Made by a program: the position numbers and the translations under genes. A stretch of 64,000 nucleotides of DNA, taken from the NCBI RefSeq assembly GCF_037042905.1, contig NC_087251.1, forward strand, positions 35,210,501-35,274,500. The letters are read 5' to 3'. Below are positions 44,065-56,300 of this stretch, piece by piece. Each line of letters begins with the position of its first letter. Position 1 is the first letter of the stretch. The notes below the pieces were generated by a model. It saw only the letters and a program-made list of their open reading frames with translations. It made no database searches and had not been told where the DNA came from. This stretch comes from Lytechinus pictus (taxonomy: Eukaryota; Echinodermata; Echinoidea; Temnopleuroida; Toxopneustidae).

Positions 44065-46399
44065 CTAGGTTATTTGCGCCTGTTTATGTGATCGATCACG
44101 CCTCTCCAACCATTGTCTTACTAGTATGTTACTCGTTCTAGTCGCTCGGATCCTTTCTTACTAGCTTTCTCCATTGGGTCAGCAGAAATAAAAATCTGAT
44201 GCAAATCCATGTTCTTTCATTATAAATAATGTTTATTAATGCATTCTACATTTCATTTTCTGCGGGAATTTGTTTAGCTGCTCCGATTTTCCATATGACT
44301 CATTTTACATCTTCTTTTGTTCTCTTCTAATTGAACATGATTTTTAAGTAGCACATGGTAAATATTTGTTCTCTTTTGATTCTCATTTGATTTTGCTCGA
44401 ATCTGATTCATCTGTAGCACTGTGATTCTTTTTTTAAGCAGTTTGATAGTGATGGGCTAGTGTAGTATGTTAGCATTTGTTAAACATTCTGGAAAGAACA
44501 TGTATACGATATTCCCACTTCTTTATTGAATTACAACATGTTTCTTTTCATGTAAATTTTTTTTTTCTAAATCAGAAAATACAATCACTTCATACGGTGT
44601 AGTACTCAAATACATATCATACAGTTCCGTTGGTAGAATGGTAGTCTCGTCATTCAGCCACCTATGTTTGAAGCAATCCGTGGCCCTTTGACCAGACATC
44701 GATCCTCATTAGCAGGGGAGGGGCATAGTGGTCTGGTTGTTTACCTATTCATTTTCAAATAAAAACCTTATGAATCACTAATAGATACCCCAAAAGTATT
44801 GAAGTTTGTGATCTTTTCTAGTGTATAAGAGGACACTGAAAATGTGGTTTCTGATAAGACTTAATAAATTTACTCATCGCTATGAAGTTGAGAAAGTAGA
44901 AAGAATCGAATTTTGAATATTATAATATCTTTGGGATATTTCCCTTTCAGAAACGGGATAATGAATGTAGGAGACCCGGAATATGATTGTACATATTTAC
45001 AACTTCTTATGCTGCATCATTAATTCTACTTACCAATTATTTCTTTCAAGGATTATAAGAATTAAATTTCAGGCATTGAGTGTATTTTTGTGTGATAAAT
45101 GATGACAGACCTGTGAAAGCTTTCCAGATAGGAAAGGGCGATAAGATTTAAAAAAAAAATTAATAATGATGATTTTTCTGTATCAGGTCTCTTCTGTGTT
45201 TGTATATATAGATGAAGGTTATAATGATATTTGTATGAAATCAGCACGTTCGCATGATCCAAAATTTATATCGATTCGCTCACATTTATATTTATATCCT
45301 AAAGGTATTTGAAACGCTTCTGTATAGGCATATAACATGTTAAAGGTCTATATAACATTTACATTTACATATGGAATCAAAGCAGTATAGAAGTGCATAT
45401 TTCGATACTTTGTGATTGATAGAATACTTTCAAAGAAGAATGCAACAGTATTGTTTACGTTGGTCGTTCAATTGATTTTAAGGATGATTCAGTTTTGATA
45501 CCGTTTATTGAAAGATTTGCCTTAATAGGGTTATCTTTTTTCCCAGAATTTTTTTTATCGGTATAAAACATATTACATATCTCACTAAAATGATGATGCG
45601 GTTGCGATTATTGAGCTGAGAATTTTGCAGATCTAGACCTGAAAAATTGACAAATTTCAAACTATTTGTGATATAATAAACAGAAAGCGTCCTTAAGAAA
45701 TAGAGCTAATCCACAGGGCCTATGATCCAGATCACAAACATCGGATCAAATGTCAAATTTCACACTATTCAAGTGGAATCTCCAAGTAAACATGAGGTTG
45801 TTTTGGAGCTAGAAGCAGCATCCAAGTGTGTAGTGGTAGAAACGAAACCGTGTAAGCTCTAACGGTTCCATGACATTTTCCCCGGCGACAATTGCTCCGC
45901 TCTAAATATCACACACTAATCGAATCACAAACTTCAACCCTGGCTTTTACACTATACCCTATCCGAAACCAAACCATGGACCTAACATAAAACCCTGTTG
46001 CAACCCTAAGCTTAATCCTACATCTTGGACGAAATTAGGTCCGGAGCATTTGTCGCAGGAGCAAATGTCGTGTCACCGTCCTGGCAAATAGGCTTAAATT
46101 ATATGTTCAGCGTGAAGATGATGAATCAGAAAAAAATTCCCATCAGCAGCTGTTGTCTTATCGCAAGTACGAACATTCAATCATCGAATTATTGATATAG
46201 AGTTATTCTCCCCGCATATTTCGGTGCCATTTTCGTATAGACCTTTACATGCATGACCGACTACGAGACAATCTCCGGTTGATGGTTAAATCTAAGTGTC
46301 AATTAATGGTAGGTGAAGAGTAAAACTGTGAAAAAACGTATATATTACACGCATACACACACACCCTCACCCTCTTTTGCACGAACACACCCACCTTCC

Positions 46400-46627
46400 T
46401 TACCACGCAGAGTCACTAACGACGATCTCGGGGCACATCAACTCCTTGATTTCAGCATCATCACTCGATCTATTGCAGGCGGTCAGTGGCAATCCTTTGC
46501 CTGTGCACTGGGTGCCCACTAAAGGTGTCCGAACCGGCCATTTTATTGATTCCACATCAGGCAAGCCATTTTGATGGCAGTTCTTATGGACAGTTGCCCA
46601 GTGTTGACCAAGGAAAGGCATAGCCAA
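46400..46627. other. CpG-richer block with coding-like frames on both strands
   Basis: Both the minus frame (75 codons, ends in SDSAW) and the plus frame from about 46412 to 46572 are open, and base composition is less AT-rich than the surroundings. Neither matches a family I know. It lies in the left arm of the 46243-49191 element, so it may be a relic of that element's gene or a captured exon. Confidence 0.35.
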
Positions 46628-46674
46628 TGAGATAAGGAGGAATGAGGAAATGGAAACACAGTTTTACAATGTGT

Positions 46675-46775
46675 TTAGGAAGCGTGTGTCTGTGTGTGCG
46701 TGCGTTTGGTGTGGCTGTGTGTGTGAGTGTGTGTGTGGGAGAGGTGATATGTTATGTGGCCGTGGGTGTGTGTAT
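46675..46775. repeat. (TG)n-rich stretch
   Basis: Imperfect GTGTGT/GTGCGT repeats about 100 bp long. The open frames here are artefacts. Confidence 0.85.
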
Positions 46776-46921
46776 GATTGGAAGGACGGGTAGGTGCCAT
46801 TTTGCGTGCAAACAAGTTAGAATTTCTTTGACACTTCATCCAGCAACTTGGCGCAAATGAATTTACGACCTTCTATAATCTAGTAGATATGTGAAAAAGA
46901 TGCTGGAATCTGGCAGAAAGT

Positions 46922-49100
46922 GTGAAATTTGGCATACAGGGGTATTTTTGGGCGCTGATTTCAAAAATTGCCGGCCCCAAGCGATTTGACTATCGGGTCG
47001 GCCGCCATTTTGGAATCCAAGATGGCCGCCATGAAAAATCATTAAATGTCATTTTCTTGAGTTTTACATGGCATGTGACACTGAAATTTGGCATACAGGG
47101 GTATTTTGAGGCACTGATTTCAAATATTGCCGGTCCCCAGCAATTTGACCATTTGGTCGGCGGCAAAATGGCCGCCATAATATATTATTGCAATCATTTT
47201 CTCGAGTTTTATATGAACTGCGGTATTGAAATTTGGCATATAGGCATATATTTAGGCATTGATTATTGTCAGGCCCCTGTTTGGCTCGAATGAATATCTT
47301 TGGCCCGTATAACCCTGACTCAGGGGATCAGATCGCTGAGGGCCAGCAATATTTGAAATAAGCTCCCCACACTACTTCTATATGTCAAAGTGCAATATAC
47401 CGCAGATCATATAAAACTCAACGAAATAATTGTAATATTTCTATGGCAGCCAGCTTTGAATTCAAGGGGGGTGTTGCAAGAAAATATTTGCGATCAATTG
47501 CAAATATTCTGTTGCAATTTTACAACTGACAGATCAGCGTTAGCTGTAGCAAATTAGATTAAACTTCTTGTTTCAAGGAACAGATTAGCAATCAATCACT
47601 AATTTGCAATTAACTGCAACACATATGATTGATTTAGGGACCAAAAATAGACTTGCAATTGATCGCAAGTTTCCTGCAACACCCCAAATACGGCCATTTT
47701 TACGCCGACCAATTGTCAGATTGCTTGGAACCAGCAATTTTTTTAATGAACTCACCCAGATACCGATATACTACAAATTTTAGTGGCACATATTATGTAA
47801 AATTCAAGAAAAGGAGTTCAATGATTTTTCATGGTGGCCATCTTGGATTTCAAATGGCGGCTGACCCGACGGTCAAATTGCTTGAGGCCGGCAATATTTG
47901 AAATCAGCGCCCCAAATGAGGCCTATATGCCAAATTTCAATACCACAGTTCATATAAAACTCGAGAAAATTATTGCAATATTATATCATGGCGGCCATCT
48001 CGGATTTCAAGATGGCGGCCATTTTGCCGCCGACCAAATGGTCAAATTGCTGGGGGCTGGCAATATTTGAAATAAGTGCCTAAAAATACCCCATCATACC
48101 AAGTTTTTTCAGTGTCACATGTTATGTAAAACTCAAGAAAATGACGTTAATGATTTCTCATGGTGGCCATCGTGGATTTCAAAATGGCGGCCGACCCGAT
48201 GGTCAAATCACTTGGGGCCGGCAATATTTGAAATCAGCACCCCAAATTAAGCCTATATGCCAAATTTCAATACCGCAGTTCACATAAAACTCGAGTTAAT
48301 GATTGCAATAATATATCATGGCGGCCATCTTGGATTTCGAAATGGCGGCCATTTAGCCACCGACCAAGTGGTCAAATTGCTGGGGGCCAGGAATATTTGA
48401 AATCAGTACCTAGAAATACCCCAACATACCAAGTTTTTTCAGTGTCACATGTTATATAAAACTCAAGAAAATGACGTTAATGATTTCTCATGGTGGCCAT
48501 CGTGGATTTCAAAATGGCGGCCGACCCGATGGTCAAATCACTTGGGGCCGGCAATATTTGAAATCAGCACCCCAAATTAAGCCTATATGCCAAATTTCAA
48601 TACCGCAGTTCACATAAAACTCGAGTTAATGATTGCAATAATATATCATGGCGGCCATCTTGGATTTCGAAATGGCGGCCATTTAGCCACCGACCAAGTG
48701 GTCAAATTGCTGGGGGCCAGGAATATTTGAAATCAGTACCTAGAAATACCCCAACATACCAAATTTCAGTGTCACACGTCATGTAAAACTCAAGAAAACG
48801 ACATTAATGATTTCTCATGGCGGCCATCTTGGATTTCAAAATGGCGGCCAACCCGATGGTCAAATCACTTGAGGTCGGCAATATTTGAAATCAGTGCCTC
48901 AAAATACCCCTATATGCCAAATTTCAGTGTCACATGCCATGTAAAACTCAAGAAAATGACATTTACTTATTTTTCATGGCGGCCATCTTGAATTTCAAAA
49001 TGGCGGCCATTTAGCCACCGACCAAGTGGTCAAATTGCTGGGCCCAGGAAAATTTGAAATCAGCGCCCAAAAATACCACTGTATGCCAAATTTCACACTT
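46922..49100. repeat. Tandem array of ~330-bp units carrying GGCGGCCAT motifs
   Basis: Units contain GAAATTTGGCATACAG or its inverse, TTTCAAAATGGCGGCC and TCATGGCGGCCATCTTGG. Two units starting near 48098 and 48428 are almost identical. Each unit is built of two roughly 165-bp halves. Orientation flips near 47450 around a nested MITE. Confidence 0.9.
47465..47690. mobile_element. MITE with GGGGTGTTGCA termini nested in the array
   Basis: GGGGTGTTGCAAGAAAATAT at the left is inverted at TTTCCTGCAACACCCC on the right. The interior has further inverted GATCAATTGCAA words. It splits a unit of the GGCGGCCAT array. Confidence 0.82.
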
Positions 49101-50052
49101 TCTGCCAGATCCGAGCATCTTGGCCATTTTTTGTCACATAACCGCTCCACTACTAGTGGAGATTGTCCCGTGGTCGGTCATGCATGCAAAGAACAATGTA
49201 AAAATGGGAACCAAACTATGCAGGGAGAATGACTCTGTCAAGACGTTAATAAATCAATAATTAGATGTTCATACTTTAGACAAGGTAACTTTACGCTGAT
49301 GGGAGATTTTTTCTGACTCGGTCTGTAGATCCATGATAATACTGAACTTCAGTTGCACAAGTCTTAAATAATTGTCCGAAAACACCACCAATCCGGGCCA
49401 CCTATTCCTCAAGAATTTGGCTTTGATTTTCTTCAGTCAGTCTGAAGGATTTAAGCCCCTTCTGGCGGGATAAGCATCAGCCATTCCATTCATCGTTTTT
49501 ATTTGGCAATAGGTCATGATTAACTATTTTTGCCACATCCTATATGTAAAGTAGGACAACAGTTTTCTTCATTTTTTAAATTATTTTTTTGATGAAATAC
49601 TATTCTAATCAACATTTAAAATAATGAGAGGAAAAAAATAAACACCAACAATAAGCTTCCAAGCGAAACAAAACACTGATGAATAGGAGCCTATGATATC
49701 AGCAAACTATACTGAGGGGGAGTACTTCCCGAATACGATAAAGGTTGTTGATCGATGATCTATGAAAATGAGAATAAAGAACATCTCCACTAACAAAGGG
49801 GATAAAATTTCAGATACTGAAGTTCTTAGATACTTAAAATTCTCAGTGTACCATGCATTACTTATCTGTATTGATACTAGATTTGTGATATAAACCGCGT
49901 AATTTTCAAGATAAGTTACATAGTACAAATAATTTCAGTGAGATATATTTCCTTTTCATCAATCTTTTGTGCGAAACGCTGAATGCCGGGCACTTGGAAA
50001 CATGCAAACCTTCCGATGACGTGCAGGTATGTCATGAAATAATGGGCCTTTC

Positions 50053-50209
50053 TGGGAGATAAATGAAGCGCAAAAAGAAATACCTAACGCTTCTGCACTG
50101 ATTCAAACGTATTTTTTCACGCTCTATAAGACTGTAAACATCATCTCGGAGTCTTGTTACTTCATTTTGGTCGATTTTAGTGCAATTTTTTCCTCGTGTT
50201 CTACTTGCA
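50053..50209 (+). promoter_or_regulatory. Putative promoter of SLC13 copy 2
   Basis: A TATA-like CTCTATAAG at about 50132-50140 lies about 75 bp before the start codon. AGATAA (50057-50062) and TGTAAAC are shared with the region upstream of copy 1. The leader ends CCTCGTGTTCTACTTGCA before ATG. Confidence 0.5.
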
Positions 50210-50332
50210 ATGGCTCAAGGCTTGTCTAAGAAAGAGAAGATCCAATTGTGGTGGAGACTTACGAGGAACTATGTCGTCATTGCTTTGGTTTTATTAATAT
50301 TATGCCCGATACCAGTAGTTATGAACACCCAG
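50210..50332 (+). CDS. SLC13: SLC13 copy 2, exon 1
   Basis: ATG 50210 to donor GTATGT, 41 codons, phase 0. Encodes [20 protein letters not shown] and TM1, with one residue fewer than copy 1 (no Ser after Gln3). Confidence 0.92.
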
Positions 50333-53300
50333 GTATGTATAACACTTTACTCAAGCAGTTCATTGAATGAGAGCCTGTCACGAAGTACTGTTTGTTGTAA
50401 ACTATACTTTATTGCTAATTAATTTCGATTGGTCAATAATTTTCAAAGAGGAAATCACACTTTGACATGAAGGATTATTTCATTCCATGATGGTTTTTTT
50501 GTATATTGTCTTCGTATTCACAGTAGGCCTAACTTATTCTTAATGGAAAGGGTTGCTTATAATCAGATGTGTTTCGTAGCCTAACGTATATGGGTTAAAA
50601 CACTCTGTCTTTAAAAGGTGTGATCCAACTGATCATAAAGTGCGTTCAAATGGTTTAAAGGCAAAAGTAAGTGGTCGAAATTTATCTAGTATTTTTTCTT
50701 ATGAGAAATAGATAATAACAACAATGATACTAATGACGATGATACTGCGCATGATAGTAATTCATGCTTAATAGCTTGCCTTCCAGTTGGCTCTGCATAA
50801 TGTGCCGAACACGTTGGCTAGAATGGGAATGGCTCGTCCTAGGATCGAACCCCCAACCTCCCGTTCATGAGACGGGCGCTCTACCACTAAGCCACTATGC
50901 CCTAACTACCAGCTACTAACTACCCCCGAATCTTTAACCGTGATCCCTCAGATTTTGACCATCTTTTGTTAATAGATGGGATACGTGGCCTTCACCATAT
51001 TCTTGATGGGGACCTTCTGGGTGACGGAGGTGATACCTTTACCAGTCACGGCACTCATCCCGATAGTTCTCTTCCCTCTCTTTGGTGTCCGGGACACCCC
51101 CACCGTGATCGAGCAATACTTCAATGATGTCACTTACCTGCTCTTTGGGGGTCTGATCCTCGCTGCCGCCATCGAACATCAGAACCTTCATCGTCGCTTC
51201 GCTCTTCGGGTATTGCTCCTGTTCGGAGCGGATCCAAAGAAGTAAGGACTGGTTCTATCTTGGTAGCTAGAGCCTGAGAAAATTGTGGTTTGATGGATTT
51301 GATGGCCTCGGGATTAATGAATGTCATTTCTTAGAGGTTAAGGCTATCATGAAAACATCAAAAAATTATTGGGAATGATCTTATTCTTTTTCTTTTCCCA
51401 TTTTCCTTCTTAGTATTTTCTCTATCATTACAATCATCATCAATAAAAACTTCACCATCCTCATCATGATCATCATCACCTCCACATCATCATCATCATC
51501 CTCACCATCATTATCAGTCATCACCAGTAGCGTACCGTGACTCGGAGGAGACAAAGCATTGGGGGGGCAAAGCATTGTTCACAGACAATGCACTGCCCCC
51601 CCCCCAATGCTTTGTCTCCTGCGGTTCACGGTACGCTACTGGTCATCACCATTACACTAATCGAATGGCCAACTTCAATTCTTCGTTTAAAACTTTGCCC
51701 TACTAGTTGAGTCGGAAATGGGGGTTCACGTGCACCATCATGATATAGTTTTAACCAACTGTCTTCATGTTCCCTTTACCAAATCGTGTCCCATGGGGTT
51801 TAAAATTGGCAAATTTGGCGGCCATCTGGGATTTTTCATGAAAATCGATTATTTCCATAATTTTTTTCCACAGACAATGGGAAAATCTTGAATGAATACG
51901 CTTTTCACTATGATTTAGATAGTAGAATTCGATTGCAATAGTTTTCTGGACAGGACCGGTTAATATATTTTTTTTGAAAAAATTGAATTTATTCCAAAAC
52001 TTTAATGTTTTTGGTAAAAAAAATTGCATGTGCATTGATATCTTTGTATTTGGTCATAAACATCAACAAGTAATACAAGATATCAGCATTCGACACAAAA
52101 GAGGATATGTTAACGAGAATATTGATATGCTTCATGACAGTATTAATGTCTTAAGTAATATAAAGGGCAAATACTTCCAAATGTATTACTCGATATTGCG
52201 ATAAAATGACACTAAAAAACAACATTCGTGCCCTTGTCACCCTAATAATTGCCACCTTTCGCAATCCTCACGGACGCTAATATTAGGGTCCCCTAACAAA
52301 AAAGTTAACGCTTAATCATACACTTGATTTTTATGATTGATTGTACATTATAGTCATAAGAATCAAACGTAGAGAACTGCTCTACAATCAATGCTAAGCT
52401 TTGTGTTAAGCCCCTTTCACAATTGACGTACGACCTGTTTACGACCACCTGCAACAGTTTTTTCTTGTTGTTGCACGATCGATCTCTTGGTGTCTTGCGA
52501 GCACTCGCAGTCGTTGTAGACGATCGCACAAACTCGAGGTGGTCGGAGGTGATCGTGACTGGTCGCATCTGAACTTTGAACATGTTCAAAATCCAAACGC
52601 GATCAAATACGATTGATTCACTCGCAACAGGTCGTACCATCGGTCGGGCGATCATCGTGTGAGTGTTGTTCAACGTTGTACGACTTGGTGCGAGAGGTGG
52701 CACAACTAAGTATAGTCGCATTTAGTCGAGTGGAGGTCGTACAACACTTGCACAAGTGCTGGAGACCTACAGAGACCAGTCTTGCGACTGGGTGCGATAA
52801 TATGAGACTGTTGCAAGACCGATCGAAATTACGGCTTACTACATTCCACTACCGTTGCATTCGCATGTATGCGACCGTTCAGCCCCTTTCACAATTGACG
52901 TCCGACCAGTTTACGACCGCCTGCAACAGTTTTTTCTTGTTGTTGCACGAATGATCTCTTGGTGTCTTGCGAGCACTCGCAGTCGTTGTAGACGGTCGAA
53001 AGAACTCGAGGTGGTCGTGACTGGTCACATCTGAACTTTGAACATGTTCAAAATCCGAACGCGATCAAATACGATCGATTCACTCGCATCAGGCCGTACC
53101 CGGGTCGTACCATCGGTCGGGCGATCATCGTGCGAGTGTTGTTCAACGTTGTACGACTTGGTGCGAGAGGTGGTACAACTAAGTAGTCGCATTTACTTGA
53201 CTGGAGGTCGTGCAACACTTGCACATGTGCAAGCGACCTACATGTACAGAGACCTGTCTTGCGACTGGTTGCGATAATAATATGGGCTATAAGACTGTTG

Positions 53301-56300
53301 CAAGACCGATCGCAACGGCTTACAACATTGCACTACCGTTTCATTCGCATGTATGCGACCGTTCCACTCGCAATCCCTCGTGCAACACTCGCATGTGATC
53401 GCACGAGCACAATAAGAGCATATGCGACTTACTCGTGCAACGAGGTTTACTGGTTGTTTTTGTTGTACGACAGCTGTTGCAACTGTGAAAGCCTCTGTGC
53501 GATCTTATGAGATGACTAGCGATTGATGCCTGTTGCAGCCTGTCGCACGACCAAAAGGTCGCAAATAGTCGTACGTCAATTGTGAAAGGGGCTTTACAGG
53601 GGGTTACAGGCCCTACAGATCTGCTTTTCGATCGTGTGCAAAATTCTTTCTCGCGACACCCGCACCATACATGCATGTATATTACTACTGATGGCTGGAG
53701 ATATTCGAAATGCAGGACCTAAAATAAACTCCTCAAAAAAGTTTGGAAATCTGATTTTGATCGATAATCCCTCCTTGGTTTTATTAAAAATCAATGTGTA
53801 CTTAATATCAATAAATATAACATTTAATTTTCTTTAAAATGATACCCTACATGATATGATTATGGTTCACATGGAGGTGCAGTGCCTTGAAATATGGGGC
53901 AAGGTCAAATTTCAAAAGTTGCAAAATGACACAAAATCGAAAGTCACTGTTCTTTTTTCCGTGGTGATGAGTGAGTTTCTCAGCGGTTTCTTTTTACTTT
54001 GATCGACAATTCCTCATCGGTTTTAGTAAATATAAATGTGTAATTAATATCAATGAATAGATCATGTAATTTTCTTTAAATTGATACCCTACATGATATG
54101 ATTATGGTTCACATGGAGGTGCAGTGCCTTGAAATGTGGGGCAAGGTCAAAAATTCAAAAGTTGCAAAATGACACAATATTAAAAGTCACTGTTCTTTTT
54201 TCCTTGGTGATGAGTGAGTTTCTCAGCGGTTTCTTTTAATTGTTTTTATGCACCTTAACATCAATATTAGCATGGAATCAAACACACCTCTGCACAAGCA
54301 AACACATAACAAACAAACAAACATGCATGAGTATTTCAAACCATGACTCAAACCATGTTATCTCACAGAACCATTACTACAGAAGCAGGGGCTTGATTTG
54401 AATGGATTTTCATCTCTTTGACACACAAAAGAATCGTGTTCTGTATTGACCCTTCATGACCCTTTCTGCTCATTTTGCAGCTTTTCAATTCAGACCTCAT
54501 CCAACACTTCTGAATTCTGCTCCTTTCGTGATGGCATTATCATAACAAGCATGGTATCATTTTAAAGAGAATGTAAATATTTTTTGAATGATATCAAAGA
54601 TGCATTGTGTAAAATTGGGAGTTGGGAGAAATTAATGGCCAAACTCAGATTTCCAAACTTTTATGATCATTTTGCAGCTTTTCAATTCAGACCTCATCCA
54701 ACACTTCTGAATTCTGCTCCTTTCGTGATGGCATTATCATAACAAGCATGGTATCATTTTAAAGAGAATGTAAATATTTTTTGAATGATATCAAAGATGC
54801 ATTGTGTAAAATTGGGAGTTGGGAGAAATTAATGGCCAAACTCAGATTTCCAAACTTTTATGATCGTTTTGCAGCTTTTCAATTCAGACCTCATCCAACA
54901 CTTTTGAATCCTGCTCTTTTCGTGATGGTATGATCATAACAAGCATGGTATCATTTTAAAGAGAATTAAATGATCTTTTGAGTGATGTAAAATATGCATT
55001 GTGTAACATTGGGAGTTGGGAGAAATTAATGGCCAAACACAGATTTCCAAACTTTTTTTGAGGGGTTTTGATTATGACATGGATAAGAAAGTGGTTTTTC
55101 AAACAAATCGAGTACATATTGAGTGAGGAAAAAGTTACTGAATTAAGGCTTAGATATAGATCATTACAGTCCATCGAATCGATATTGCATTTAATGTGGA
55201 TTATTGATGGATCTCTGGCAATTGATCCCATGGGTCAAGTCACCTCTCCAGCCGAAACCATTTCGCATGCGTTGATTATGTACACAGCATGTATACGTGC
55301 GGGTTTTTTTTAAATTTTGTTTACTTCTACACAAACGATATGCCTCTAGCACACAATGTAATGGGCATTATGCTTTACTTTCCCCAGAAATGGGGATTAG
55401 ATTCGAATTCCCGGGGGTACCACTTCCATTGATGATTGGATACCAGGCACGACCATGCGGTTTCGAATAGCACCCTAAACAAGGGAAGCAAGGCTTTTCC
55501 AGATTATGAAAATGCATCTCTTAACAAGTATTTAGCTTGTGAAACCCTACAAGTATTGAAAACATATCCCCCTTTTTCAGTATTTTAAACATCGTTTTTG
55601 ACACCCTTATAACGTTACATAGGCCTATACGTAACGTACTTGCCCACTATTTCCATTTTTACGTGTGGTCGCGCCTGGTATCCACTCTTCAATGGAAGTG
55701 GGCCCCCCGGGCGGCCTCTCGAGCTCTGGGAGGAACCAAATGTGGCTTTGGAAAGTCGTCCTAAATCGGATATATCGCTGTTACCATAGTAGCAACCAGA
55801 ATTTTGCACACGAAACGCAAATTGAATGTTTCCGTTCCAGATGCGAAACGAAAAAAATCTCATGTCACACAATTTGCATTGCAGGACAGAGTTTTACGAC
55901 CATGACGACGGGCCCAAAAGTCTCTTCCAAAATCAACTACCGTCGCAAATAAGCGTTCGCGTTCTCCAACGAAAGGTCGGGAATACCGGCTACAACGCGA
56001 TCGCTGGCATTCCTTTGAAGAGAGTACAATAGACTAAATCGGTCGACTCGGCACGCCTTTGTTGGTTCTGACTTCTAAGTAAATGGAAATAAGAATGCCT
56101 TAGGTGAGATCTCGCAATTCTATGAGATTGTTTTCATAATCTTCATACGGATTTCAACTATTCATTTTTTTGATGTCCTAATTCAGGTTGTTGCTGGGTT
56201 TCATGAGTGGTACAGCCTTTTTGTCGTCATGGATGAGTAATACAGCCGTGACAGCCATGATGCTCCCCATTGCTCGAGCTGTGCTCGATGAGATCAGAAA

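Larger units (their letters stand above)
46243..49191. mobile_element. 2.95-kb inverted-repeat element with ATGGCGGCC array
   Basis: CTTTACATGCATGACCGACT (46243-46262) is inverted at 49172-49191 with two changes, and GACAATCTCC (46267-46276) is inverted at 49158-49167. A second inverted pair with ATCTGGCAGAAAGTGTGAAA lies at 46908 and 49081-49110. The centre is a tandem array. The left arm holds about 600 bp of non-repetitive sequence. No transposase is recognised. Confidence 0.75.
43346..50209. other. Intergenic region between the two SLC13 genes
   Basis: 6.9 kb with two inverted-repeat elements and no supported gene. Between 44070 and 46240 only unremarkable AT-rich sequence is seen; a weak tRNA-like stretch at 44625-44700 was not accepted. 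Confidence 0.6.
51242..56186. other. SLC13 copy 2 intron 2, rich in MITEs
   Basis: 4.9 kb holding a hAT hairpin, a composite CAATTGACGTACGACC MITE, a tandem-repeat element and a palindrome-family MITE. None is shared in position with intron 2 of copy 1, so these arrived after duplication or the homologous parts have been lost. Confidence 0.7.

Noticed and set aside
44625-44700. tRNA-like stretch (GGTAGAATGGTAG)
   Set aside because: Only a weak A-box is present; no anticodon stem or B-box could be built.
50831-50902. Functional tRNA-Met(CAT) gene
   Set aside because: Anticodon arm and B-box are good, but the acceptor and T stems do not pair well and the downstream body looks like a SINE.
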